From assembly GCF_900109465.1 (NCBI RefSeq), contig NZ_FOAZ01000040.1:1-47067 (forward strand): a stretch of DNA of 47,067 nucleotides, written 5' to 3'. The notes beneath the pieces were generated by a model. It did no database searches and was not told the origin of the DNA. It worked only from the letters and a program-made list of their open reading frames with translations. The position numbers were made by a program, and so were the translations under genes. The stretch is from Streptacidiphilus jiangxiensis. GTDB lineage: Bacteria; Actinomycetota; Actinomycetes; Streptomycetales; Streptomycetaceae. This document shows positions 8,080 through 16,209 of this stretch, in pieces; position 1 is the stretch's first letter, and each line of letters starts with the position of its first letter.

Positions 8080-10974
8080 TCATGCGGAACCATCCTCGGA
8101 CGTCCTGGTGTCCACCAGGAGTTCCTGCAGTTCATCCTCCCCCATCGGGGGCGCGAAGTGCAGTCCCTGGCCGCGTGAGCAGCCCAGATCCCGCAGGACC
8201 CGGGCCTGCTCGGGCGTGTCGACGCCCTCGGCGACGGTCTCCAGGCCCAGCTCGTGACCGATCCGCAGCACCGAGGAGGCGAGGGTGCGCAGGAAGGCCG
8301 ATTCGAGCAGACCGTCGACGACGCCGCGCTCCAGCTTGAGCGCGTCCACCGGCAGCCGCCGCAGTTCGCTGAGCGGGGTCGCGCCGCCGCCGAGCCCGTC
8401 CAGGACGAGACCGACCCCGAGCTGCTTGAGCCGCGCCAGCCGCTGCACGAGCTCGTCGACGCCATGGGGGCGACCCTCGGCGAGGCCCGGGCCGCTCTCG
8501 CCGAGCTCGACCACCAGCCGGGTCGCGGGCAGGCGGAAGCGGTGCAGGGCGGCGTCGGCGGCGTCCAGCAGTCCGGAGGCGGTCAACGCGCGGGGGGAGA
8601 GCCGGACCGTCACCGGCAGCGTGCCGCCGCGCTCGGCGGCCTGCTGGACCGCCTGCTCGACCATCCAGCGGGCCAGCCGCACCGCCCGCTCCCCCGCGCC
8701 GGCCGCGTGCAGGAACTCCGCCGGGGTGAGCAGCAGCCCCTGGGCGGAGCGCCAGCGGGCCTGGGCGGCGAGGCCCGCGACCGCGCCGCTGCGCAGGTCG
8801 ACGATGGGCTGGTGCACGAGGGTGAACTCGCCCTCCCGGACGGCGACGCGGAGCCGCTGGTCGAGCTCGGTCCGGCGGCGCAGCTCGGTCCGCAGCTCCG
8901 GCGAGTACTCGTGGACGCGGTCCTTGCCGCGCTTCTTGGCCTGGTACATGGCCAGGTCCGCGCTGCGCAGCAGGTCGGCGGCGCTCTCCGGGCCGACGCC
9001 CGGCTCGGCGAAGGCGATGCCGATGCTGGCGGCGACGGCGTGCTCCTCCCCGGCCAGGACGTAGGTCGCGGAGACGGCGGCGCGCAGCCGCTCGGCGATA
9101 CCGAAGGCCTGCTCGCGGTCGACGCCGCCGACGAGCAGCACGGCGAACTCGTCGCCGCCGAGCCGGGCCACGGTGTCCCCCTCGCGCACCGACTCGCGCA
9201 GCCGCTGCGCGGCGAGGGCCAGCAGCTCGTCACCGACCTGGTGCCCGGCGCTGTCGTTGACGGCCTTGAAGCCGTCGAGGTCCACGAAGAGCACCGCGAC
9301 GTCCGGCCGGCGGTCGGCCCGTGCCACGAGCGCCTCTCGGCCCCGCTTGAGGAACAGCGCCCGGTTGGGCAGGCCGGTCAGTGCGTCGTGGAACGCGTTG
9401 TGCTCCAACTGAGCCTGCAGGCGCACGCGTTCGGAGATGTCCCGGCAGTTGAAGATCAGGCCGTCGCGGTAGCGGTTGACGGTGGACTCCACGTCCAGCC
9501 ACTCCCCCGCGCCCGAGCGGACCCGGCACTCGATCCGCGCGGTGAGGTCCGTGGACGACTTGGTGAGATAGCGCTGCACCTCCCACAGCACGTGGCCGAG
9601 GTCGTCGGGGTGGACCATCTCCGGCAGTCGGGTGCCGACCAACTCGTCCGCCGGGCGCCCGTAGACGCCGGCGGCGGCCGGGCTGACGTAGCGCAGCACC
9701 CCGTCCGGATCGGCGATCATGATGACGTCGCTCGATCCCTGCACCAGGGAGCGGAAGTGCCGTTCCTGGTGGCTGAGCCGCTGCGCGAGGGCCAGGTTGT
9801 CGAGCAGCATCACGCCCTGACGCAGGATCAGCGCGATGACCACGGTGCAGCTGACGACGAGGACGAAGCGGTCCAGGTGGTGCTGGCCCAGGGCGTTGTA
9901 GAGCAGCCCGACGGTGCACACGCCGGTGGCCGCGTAGGGCGTCAGCGCGCTGAAGGTGGAGGCCACGCGCGGGCGCCGCACGGACTCGCGGGTGAGCGCG
10001 CGGCCGCCGCCGGCCCAGGGCGCCCAGGCCAGCAGCATCGAGCCGCAGAACCAGCCGGCGTCGAGGAGTTCGCCGGAGTGGTACGCGTCCTTGAAGGACT
10101 GACTGGTGAAGACGGCGTCGCAGAAGACCGTCAGGGCCAGACCCACTATGGCCGTGTGCACCGCCGCCCGGTTGCCGTCCTGGCGCCGGAAGCGCAGGCC
10201 GAGCACCATGCTGATGAGCAGGATGTCCAGCAGCGGGTAGGCCAGGCCGACCGCCAGGCGCAGCGGGCTGTGCTGGTCCCCGGAGGCGGTGCGGGCCAGT
10301 GCGAGGGACCAGCTGAGCGTCAGCAGCGAGCCGGCGATCAGCCAGCCGTCCAGTGCGAGGCAGAGCCAGTTGGCGGCGCTGCGTGGCCGGTTGGACAGCA
10401 TCAGCAGCCCGATGATGGCCGGCGGCGCGAAGAACAGGAAGGCGAAGTCGGCGATCGAGGGCGACGGCAGGGACTCGCCGAGCACGCACTCGTACCAGCC
10501 CCAGATGCCGTTGCCGACGGCCACCATGAGCGAGCTCAGCCCGAAGCAGAACCAGGCGCCGCGGTGCCGGCCCCCGGAGACCACGCCGTAGCCGAAGCAG
10601 GAGCAGCACGCCGTCAACGCGGCTCCGGCCAGGCCGAAGTCGCCCATGAAGTCGGCCAGCCCGGGCGAACCCCAGCCGTAGGCGGCCCCCGCCAGGTACA
10701 GCAGACAGACCAGCATGACCAGTATCCGCGGCAGCCGCGCCGCCGCCTGGGAGAGCCGCAGCGGCTCGTGCGGCTCCGCCCCGACGGCCGGGGCGGGCCG
10801 GCCGGGTCCGGGCCGGACGGCGGGCTCGTCGGGGTGTTCGAGCTCCGGCCCGTCCGCCTCGCCGTAGGCGAAGGGGGAGGCGGCGGACCGGTAGTGCTCC
10901 TCGGCCGCCCAGGACTGGCCGGGCAGCAGCCCCTCGGTGCCCGGTGCAGTGGTGCTCAGCTCAGTACTCAGCAT
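8080..10974 (-). CDS. cdgF: Membrane PAS-GGDEF-EAL protein (CdgF-like)
   Basis: 964 residues from the ATG at 10974 (GGAGG upstream). A proline-rich cytoplasmic N-terminus of about 75 residues precedes roughly ten hydrophobic helices (about 80-385). A PAS domain follows (FRSLVQGSSDVIMIADPDGVLRYVS, about 405-515), then GGDEF and EAL domains. The diguanylate-cyclase site is intact: RLGGDEFAVLL near 608. The EAL half is degenerate: the EAL position reads AAQ (GLAAQARWRS), DDFGTG reads DGLGGG, and NLS reads RLS, while AEGVDT is kept. It therefore probably makes c-di-GMP or senses it, rather than cleaving it. Position beside ilvB and architecture match the protein I recall as CdgF (near SCO5511); that assignment is from memory. 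Confidence 0.85.
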   Translation of the reverse strand: MLSTELSTTAPGTEGLLPGQSWAAEEHYRSAASPFAYGEADGPELEHPDEPAVRPGPGRPAPAVGAEPHEPLRLSQAAARLPRILVMLVCLLYLAGAAYGWGSPGLADFMGDFGLAGAALTACCSCFGYGVVSGGRHRGAWFCFGLSSLMVAVGNGIWGWYECVLGESLPSPSIADFAFLFFAPPAIIGLLMLSNRPRSAANWLCLALDGWLIAGSLLTLSWSLALARTASGDQHSPLRLAVGLAYPLLDILLISMVLGLRFRRQDGNRAAVHTAIVGLALTVFCDAVFTSQSFKDAYHSGELLDAGWFCGSMLLAWAPWAGGGRALTRESVRRPRVASTFSALTPYAATGVCTVGLLYNALGQHHLDRFVLVVSCTVVIALILRQGVMLLDNLALAQRLSHQERHFRSLVQGSSDVIMIADPDGVLRYVSPAAAGVYGRPADELVGTRLPEMVHPDDLGHVLWEVQRYLTKSSTDLTARIECRVRSGAGEWLDVESTVNRYRDGLIFNCRDISERVRLQAQLEHNAFHDALTGLPNRALFLKRGREALVARADRRPDVAVLFVDLDGFKAVNDSAGHQVGDELLALAAQRLRESVREGDTVARLGGDEFAVLLVGGVDREQAFGIAERLRAAVSATYVLAGEEHAVAASIGIAFAEPGVGPESAADLLRSADLAMYQAKKRGKDRVHEYSPELRTELRRRTELDQRLRVAVREGEFTLVHQPIVDLRSGAVAGLAAQARWRSAQGLLLTPAEFLHAAGAGERAVRLARWMVEQAVQQAAERGGTLPVTVRLSPRALTASGLLDAADAALHRFRLPATRLVVELGESGPGLAEGRPHGVDELVQRLARLKQLGVGLVLDGLGGGATPLSELRRLPVDALKLERGVVDGLLESAFLRTLASSVLRIGHELGLETVAEGVDTPEQARVLRDLGCSRGQGLHFAPPMGEDELQELLVDTRTSEDGSA

Positions 10975-11210
10975 GGGCAATCCCCCTCCGGCCCCGGGTG
11001 CGATCGGACCAGCGGGGCGGACAACTCCGTACCGGGTCTCCCGGTCGGGAACCTACACCACAGTCGTCACTCAGAGACATGCACACTCAACTCAGAGTAA
11101 TGGGGACAGTCGAGGTAGCTGTACCCGATTCGGACGAAAGCGCCCGGTGCTGCTGCGCAACAGGGGGGTGGCGCGGGCGCACGCCGGGGGCGCACGCCCG
11201 GGTCGCCGCG

Positions 11211-12122
11211 TCAGACGACGTTGGCCGGTGCCTCGCCGCGCTCGTACCGCAGCACCTGCTCGCGCAGCAGCCGCCGGGCCCTCGGCAGGAAGGCACTGCT
11301 CGGGCCCCCCACGTGCGGCGTGATCAGCACGCCCGGCGCCTGCCAGAGCGGGTGATCGGGGGGCAGCGGCTCCGGGTCGGTGACGTCGAGCGCGGCCCGC
11401 AACCGCCCGTCCGTGAGCTCCTTCAGCAGGGCCTCGGTGTCGACGACGGGCCCGCGCGCGACGTTGACCAACAGCGCGCCGTCCTTCATCCGGGAGAGGA
11501 ACCCCGCGTCGACGAGATGACGGCTCTCCGGTGTGAGCGGCGTCAACAGGACGACGACGTCGGCGGACGGGAGCAGACCGGCCAGCTCCTGCGCGCCGTG
11601 CACCTCCTCCTCCGGGCGCGCACGACGCGCGACACGGACGACGTCGCACTCGAACGGCTGCAGCCGCGCGGCGAGCGCGCGACCGATGGAGCCGTAACCG
11701 AGGATGAGCACGGTCTTGTCGGCGAGCGACTCGTGGAACTCCTGCTGCCACCGGCCCCGGTCCTGCAGCCGCGTGAAGTGCGGGATGCCACGCAGCGACG
11801 CGAGGATCAGCGCGACCGCGAGCTCGGCCGTGCTCGCGTCGTGCAGCCCGCGCGCGTTGCACGCGGTCACCCCCGCGGGCACGTGCGGCAGCACGTCGTC
11901 CATCCCGGCGGTCAGCGTCTGTACGACGCGCAGCGCGGGCAGCTCCGCGAGCAGCGGGAGCGCGACGGGATGCCGGAAGTAGGGCAGGCAGAAGAACTCC
12001 ACGTCCCGCAGCTCCGCCGCACTCGGCCGGGGCCCGTCCCCGTCCCAGACGAGGACGTCGAGGTCGGCGGGCAGCCCACCGATGGCGTCGGGGGCGTACG
12101 GAAGCAGATAGCGGGCACTCAT
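11211..12122 (-). CDS. D-isomer-specific 2-hydroxyacid dehydrogenase
   Basis: 303 residues, NAD(P)-dependent. The nucleotide motif is ILGYGSIGRALAARL near residue 140. The catalytic set is Arg in NVARGPVVDTEALL, Glu in DVTDPEPLPPDHPLW and His in TPHVGGPS, all present. It lacks the C-terminal ACT domain of SerA and is of the short GhrA/phosphoglycerate-dehydrogenase-like type. Substrate is unknown; glyoxylate, hydroxypyruvate or similar is possible. Flanking genes are transcribed separately (a 230-base gap to cdgF; divergent from the VOC gene), so context gives no pathway. Confidence 0.9.
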   Translation of the reverse strand: MSARYLLPYAPDAIGGLPADLDVLVWDGDGPRPSAAELRDVEFFCLPYFRHPVALPLLAELPALRVVQTLTAGMDDVLPHVPAGVTACNARGLHDASTAELAVALILASLRGIPHFTRLQDRGRWQQEFHESLADKTVLILGYGSIGRALAARLQPFECDVVRVARRARPEEEVHGAQELAGLLPSADVVVLLTPLTPESRHLVDAGFLSRMKDGALLVNVARGPVVDTEALLKELTDGRLRAALDVTDPEPLPPDHPLWQAPGVLITPHVGGPSSAFLPRARRLLREQVLRYERGEAPANVV

Positions 12123-12207
12123 GCTCCGACCTTAGTCAGCGGGCGGCTGTCAGTGCCGTGCGGGAGTGTGGAGTCCTGAGGACCCTGACTCGGAAGGAGG
12201 CGGGCTG

Positions 12208-12639
12208 ATGGCTCGCACGGTCCAGATCACGTTCGACTGCGGGGATCCGGCGGCGCTGGCCGCGTTCTGGGCCGAGGCCCTCGGTTACCGCCTGCAGGAC
12301 CCTCCGCCCGGCTTCTCCACATGGGACGAGGCACTGGACGCGATGGGCGTCCCGCCCGGGCGTCGGAACGACGCCTCCGCGCTGATCGACCCGGACGGTG
12401 TCGGCCCCCGAGTCTTCTTCCAGCGCGTCCCGGAGGGCAAGGCCGCGAAGAACCGCGTCCACCTGGACGTCCGGGCCGCGCCCGGGGCGGACGACCGCAT
12501 GGCCGCGCTGGAGGCCGAGGCGGACCGGCTCAGCACTCTCGGCGCGAAGCGGGTGCAGCGGTTCGAACCGGCGCCACCGCTGGAGCTGGGGCACATCGTG
12601 ATGACCGACCCCGAGGGCAACGAGTTCTGCCTGGATTGA
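12208..12639 (+). CDS. VOC (glyoxalase-like) superfamily protein
   Basis: 143 residues. The ATG at 12208 was chosen because AAGGAGG lies 7 bases upstream. It begins VQITFDCGDPAALAAFWAEALGY, the standard first beta-alpha unit of the Glyoxalase_2/Glyoxalase_6-type fold in actinomycetes, and ends HIVMTDPEGNEFCLD, the conserved last strand with the metal-ligand Glu region. Members include dioxygenases, resistance proteins and many of unknown function; nothing here narrows this down. It is divergent from the dehydrogenase and converges on the LAL regulator through a palindromic repeat. Confidence 0.88.
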   Translation: MARTVQITFDCGDPAALAAFWAEALGYRLQDPPPGFSTWDEALDAMGVPPGRRNDASALIDPDGVGPRVFFQRVPEGKAAKNRVHLDVRAAPGADDRMAALEAEADRLSTLGAKRVQRFEPAPPLELGHIVMTDPEGNEFCLD

Positions 12640-12651
12640 GTTGCACTCACA

Positions 12652-12757
12652 TAGGGGCGCGAGGAACTGCGCGAGAAACCACCGGCGTGCGGATGGCCCT
12701 GCTCGACGAGGACCATCCGCACACCGGTGGGTTGTCGCGCAGTTCCTCGCGCCCCTA
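12652..12757. repeat. Dispersed palindrome, copy 1
   Basis: A 106-bp imperfect palindrome. Perfect 23-base outer arms (12652-12674 and 12735-12757, core GGGGCGCGAGGAACTGCGCG) continue inward with few mismatches (ACCACCGGCGTGCGGATGG with CCATCCGCACACCGGTGGG) to a loop of about 16 bases. It fills the gap between the convergent VOC and LAL genes, and the LAL stop codon (complement of 12755-12757) lies inside the right arm. Copies 2 and 3 share not only the stems but also the loop sequence GGCCCTGC/GAGGACC, so they are copies of one dispersed element. Likely action: bidirectional terminator. Confidence 0.85.
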
Positions 12758-15700
12758 AGAGGTCCCGGCAACCAACCGCAGTCGGTGGGCCACGGCCGCA
12801 GCCTCGCCGCGCCCCGTCACGTCCAGCTTGGCGAGGATGTTGGAGACGTGCACGCTGGCTGTCTTCGGCGAGATGAAGAGCTCCTCCGCGATCTGACGGT
12901 TCGTGCGGCCGAGCGCGAGCAGCTTCAGGACGTCCTGCTCGCGCCGGGTGAGGTGGAAGGTCTCGTCGTCCGGTGCCTGCGCCGTCGAGGACGGCGCGAG
13001 GCGGGCGCGGCCGGTGAGGGTGTCGACGGCGTCGAGCAGGAGCCGGTTGCCCTGGCGGCGGGCCAGGTCCGCCGCCGTCGACGCGGCGGCTGCCGCCGCC
13101 ACGCGGTCGCCGTCCGCGGCGAGGGACTCCGCCAGGCGGTAGTGGGCCAGGGCGCGGGGGTGGGGGCATTCCAGGACAAGGAGCGCGTCCGTCGCACGCC
13201 GCCAGTGCGCGCTCGTCACCGTCCCTTCCGCGCGGGCGAGTTCCGCCTCCAGGACGGCCTGCCAGCCGGCGTACAGAGGGAGTTCCGTGGCGAGGCCGGA
13301 GGCCGTCTCCCGGATACGGGCCAGCACCTCGGCGCGGCCGGGCGCCATCGTCGGGAGGTCGCGCGCGTCCGCCTCCGCCGCCGCGCCCGCGGCCAGCAGC
13401 GCCCACCAGCTGCGGTCGATACCCTCGGGCCGCCCGCCGTCGAGGGTCTGCACCAGCTCCGTCCGGGCCTCCGCGTACCGGCCGTTGACGGTGGCGATCC
13501 GCATCGCCAACAGCGCCGTCGGGACGTACTTCTGCGGCTGCCACACCAGGCCCACCCGCCGGGCCTCCGCCAGATGCTCCGTGGCGCCGGCGACGTCGCC
13601 GCGCAGCAGCGCGATCTCGCCGCGCAGGCGGTGCATGAAGTCGCGGTGCGCGCGCTGCCCGGCCCAGTCCGGCTCCTCGGCGAGCAGTTGCTCGGCCTCG
13701 TCGAGCTCACCGAGGGAGATCAGCGGCTCGGCCAGGTTGCCGAGCAGGATCGTGCCGTTGTAGCCGGTCATGCCGTTGGCACGGATCATCGCCAGGCCGG
13801 TGCGGGCGATCTCCGCCGCCTCGCGGGAGCGGCCCTGCAGCTCGTGGTGGCTGGAGAGGTTGGTGTAGACGCGGCCGAGCAGGTCCACGTCCCCGTTGGC
13901 CTCGGCCCGCTCGCGGATCCGCGCGAGCAGCACCGCGCCCTCGTCCAGCTCGCCGAAGGCACAGTGGAGCATGCCCAGCGTCAGCTGGGCGTGCAGTTGC
14001 AGGGAGGTGGCACCGACCTGGTCGGCGATCTCGACGGCACGGCGGGCGCTGTCGAGGTGCTCGCGCCGCGGGACGCCCAGCAGCCCGTCGCAGGCCTGCC
14101 GGTGCAGCAGCTCGGACAGGACGGCGGACGGCTTGCGGCCCTCCAGCAGCCGCAGCGCGTGGTCCATCTCCTGCTCGGGCCGGGCGCCGACGTCGTAACG
14201 CAGCGCGCGGGCCCGGGCCAGGATGAACCAGGCGGCCCGCTCGGGGGTCTTCGTCTCGTCGATGAGCCGCAGCGCGCGCTTGGTGTAGCGCAGGCCGCGG
14301 TCGGTCTCGCCGCTCAGGCGGGCGGCGACGGTGGCCTCGGCGAACAGGTCGACCAGCTGGATCGCGCCGCAGTCCCCCTCGCAGCCGCAGCCGCCCTCGC
14401 AGGAGCAGGACGGGTAGCTCTCGTCGGCGTGGTCGTAGTCGCGCAGGCCGGCGCGGACCTCCGGCGGGACGTCCTCCCACAGCTCCAGCGCGCGGTCGAG
14501 CATGCGCAGCTGCTCGGCGAAGGCGTTGCGGCGGCGGGCCTCGCGCCCCGCGTTCAACACCGCCGGCATGGCGCGGGCGGCATCGTTGGCGCAGTACCAG
14601 TAGCCGGCCAGGCGGGCGGAGCGCTGGTCCTTGGCGACCAGCGACGGCTCGGCCTCCAGGGCCAGCGCGTAGCGGCGGTTGGCGCGGGTGACCTCACCGG
14701 GCATCAGGTCGTCGAAGACGGCCTCGCGCACCAGCGCGTGGCGGAAGCGGTAGCCGTCGCCGTCGGAGGTCTGCTGGATGATGTTGGCACCCACGGCGGT
14801 GCGCAGCGCGTCGATCAGCTCGTCCTCGTCGAGCGTGCCGGTCGCCTCGACGACGGCGGCGAGCAGGCCGTGCTCGACCCGGGAGCCGCCCTGGGCGAGC
14901 AGGCGCAGCATCGTCTGGGTGGCCTCCGGCAGCGCCTCGATGCGGACCAGCAGCAGGTCGCGCAGGGTCTCGGTGAGGCCGGTGCGGCAGCCCTGCTGGA
15001 AGGAGACCGCCAACTCCTCGACGAAGAACGGGTTGCCCTCGGAGCGCTTGAAGATCTGGCCGACCAGCTCGGCGGTGGGTCGGGCCGGGCTGAGGATGCC
15101 GGTCAGCTGGCGGGCCACCTCGCGACGGCCCAGCCGCGGCAGCTCCAGTCGCTGGACGGTGCGCTGCCGCTCCAGCTCGGCGAGGTAGGGCCGGACGGGG
15201 TGACGACGGTGCAGGTCGTCACTGCGGTAGGTGGCGAGCAGCACCAGGCGGGCACTGTGCAGGGTGCGGGTGAGGTAGGCGAACAGCTCCCGGGTGGAAC
15301 GGTCGGACCAGTGCAGGTCCTCGACGGCCAGCACCAGCGTCCGATCCGTCGTCAGCTGCTCGAAGAGCTGCGCGGTGTGCTCGAAGAGCCGGGCCCGCGC
15401 GTACTCGTCGTGCGCCTCCGGCGGCGCCTCGCCCATGTCCGGCAGGAGCCGGGCGAGGCTGCTCTCGCGGCCGACGGCGGCCGCCTCCAGCTCGGCCCCG
15501 AGGGCCCGGTGCAGCCGCCGCAGGATCATGGCGAAGGGCGCGTAGGGAAGACCCTCCGCGCCCACCTCCAAGCAGTTCCCGACCACCGCCGTGGACCCCC
15601 GTACCACGGCCGCGGCCTGGAACTCCTCCAGCAACCTGGACTTACCGACCCCCGCCTCGCCCCCGATGAGCAGGACCTGCGGTTGCCCCCCGTCGGCGCG

Positions 15701-15787
15701 CTCCAGCGCGTCGGTGAGGGCGGCCATCTGCGACCCGCGTCCGATGAACACCGGACTGACTGATATCCGCTCCACGTCCGGCAGCAT
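12755..15787 (-). CDS. LAL-type LuxR transcriptional regulator with AAA ATPase
   Basis: 1010 residues from the ATG at 15787; a TTG nine bases upstream is the only longer choice. The N-terminal AAA_16 ATPase has Walker A GGEAGVGKSRL and Walker B VLAVEDLHWSD. A long helical, TPR-like central region follows. The C-terminal LuxR-type HTH is LTRREQDVLKLLALGRTNRQIAEELFISPKTASVHVSNILAKL. This is the MalT/LAL class of large ATP-dependent activators. Unusually, residues 461-473 carry five Cys in the pattern CxCx3CxCx3C within an acidic Gly-rich loop between ATPase and TPR parts, suggesting a bound metal or redox sensing. Its targets are not evident from the neighbours; it is probably monocistronic. 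Confidence 0.92.
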   Translation of the reverse strand: MLPDVERISVSPVFIGRGSQMAALTDALERADGGQPQVLLIGGEAGVGKSRLLEEFQAAAVVRGSTAVVGNCLEVGAEGLPYAPFAMILRRLHRALGAELEAAAVGRESSLARLLPDMGEAPPEAHDEYARARLFEHTAQLFEQLTTDRTLVLAVEDLHWSDRSTRELFAYLTRTLHSARLVLLATYRSDDLHRRHPVRPYLAELERQRTVQRLELPRLGRREVARQLTGILSPARPTAELVGQIFKRSEGNPFFVEELAVSFQQGCRTGLTETLRDLLLVRIEALPEATQTMLRLLAQGGSRVEHGLLAAVVEATGTLDEDELIDALRTAVGANIIQQTSDGDGYRFRHALVREAVFDDLMPGEVTRANRRYALALEAEPSLVAKDQRSARLAGYWYCANDAARAMPAVLNAGREARRRNAFAEQLRMLDRALELWEDVPPEVRAGLRDYDHADESYPSCSCEGGCGCEGDCGAIQLVDLFAEATVAARLSGETDRGLRYTKRALRLIDETKTPERAAWFILARARALRYDVGARPEQEMDHALRLLEGRKPSAVLSELLHRQACDGLLGVPRREHLDSARRAVEIADQVGATSLQLHAQLTLGMLHCAFGELDEGAVLLARIRERAEANGDVDLLGRVYTNLSSHHELQGRSREAAEIARTGLAMIRANGMTGYNGTILLGNLAEPLISLGELDEAEQLLAEEPDWAGQRAHRDFMHRLRGEIALLRGDVAGATEHLAEARRVGLVWQPQKYVPTALLAMRIATVNGRYAEARTELVQTLDGGRPEGIDRSWWALLAAGAAAEADARDLPTMAPGRAEVLARIRETASGLATELPLYAGWQAVLEAELARAEGTVTSAHWRRATDALLVLECPHPRALAHYRLAESLAADGDRVAAAAAASTAADLARRQGNRLLLDAVDTLTGRARLAPSSTAQAPDDETFHLTRREQDVLKLLALGRTNRQIAEELFISPKTASVHVSNILAKLDVTGRGEAAAVAHRLRLVAGTS

Positions 15788-15825
15788 CGCACACAATCCC
15801 GCTGGTCAGCACGGATTACCGCGCG

Positions 15826-16002
15826 TCAGCGGGCGGAGGAGCGCAGACCGCGGCGGCCTACCGGGCGGCTTTGTACCCCGCCGCGCCGTTCACCGTCCCT
15901 CCGGGCCTTGTTCGCGCGCTTGACATCGCGGACGAGGCGGTCGTGCTCGGCCTCGGCCATGAGGTCGTTGGTGCGGCCGAGGATCATCTGGTACTCGAAC
16001 AT
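15826..16002 (-). CDS. Small conserved actinomycete protein, 58 residues
   Basis: Begins MFEYQMILGRTNDLMAEAEHDRLVRDVKRANKARRDGER and ends in a basic, Arg-rich tail. The ATG at 16002 has GGGGAGA six bases upstream; in-frame ATGs further upstream do not. The first 40 residues form a charged amphipathic helix. Short proteins beginning MFEY with an Arg-rich C-terminus are familiar in streptomycetes, but I know of no function. It stands alone between the LAL gene and gatB. A TAGAGG motif about 45 bases upstream of the start could be its -10 box. Confidence 0.65.
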   Translation of the reverse strand: MFEYQMILGRTNDLMAEAEHDRLVRDVKRANKARRDGERRGGVQSRPVGRRGLRSSAR

Positions 16003-16120
16003 CTTGTTCTCCCCTGTGAGTGGGTCGTCTCTCCGACAACCTCTAATTTCCTCTCCCAGGGGGGTGCCCGGCATCGGGCGCATGCCTGATCTTGACGGGC
16101 CGGAGGGCCTTAGACGCGCA

Positions 16121-16194
16121 GGACCGCCGCCCAGAGCACACCTAAGTACTCTTCAGCGGCGGTCCGTTCGGGCTAAGACCCCTCAGGGGACTTA
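16121..16194 (-). terminator. Hairpins downstream of gatB
   Basis: GGACCGCCGC (16121-16130) pairs perfectly with GCGGCGGTCC (16156-16165) over a 25-base loop. Nearer the gatB stop, a second small near-palindrome at 16174-16194 has TAAG/CTTA and CCCC/GGGG arms. Together they probably end the gat transcript. No protein-coding frame fits here. Confidence 0.45.
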
Positions 16195-16209
16195 CTCAGT
16201 CCGTCTTTC

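Noticed and set aside
10981..11210. CTCAGAG repeats (around 11069-11098) as a defined operator for cdgF
   Set aside because: The repeats are short and imperfect and do not match the BldD or other motifs I know; no clear promoter could be assigned.
12652..12757. The palindromes as a CRISPR array or attachment sites
   Set aside because: Copies are kilobases apart with no spacers and no cas, integrase or tRNA genes nearby.
16121..16194. A tRNA or structured small RNA gene between the 58-residue gene and gatB
   Set aside because: The stem pattern does not form a cloverleaf, there is no promoter evidence, and a terminator after gatB explains it.
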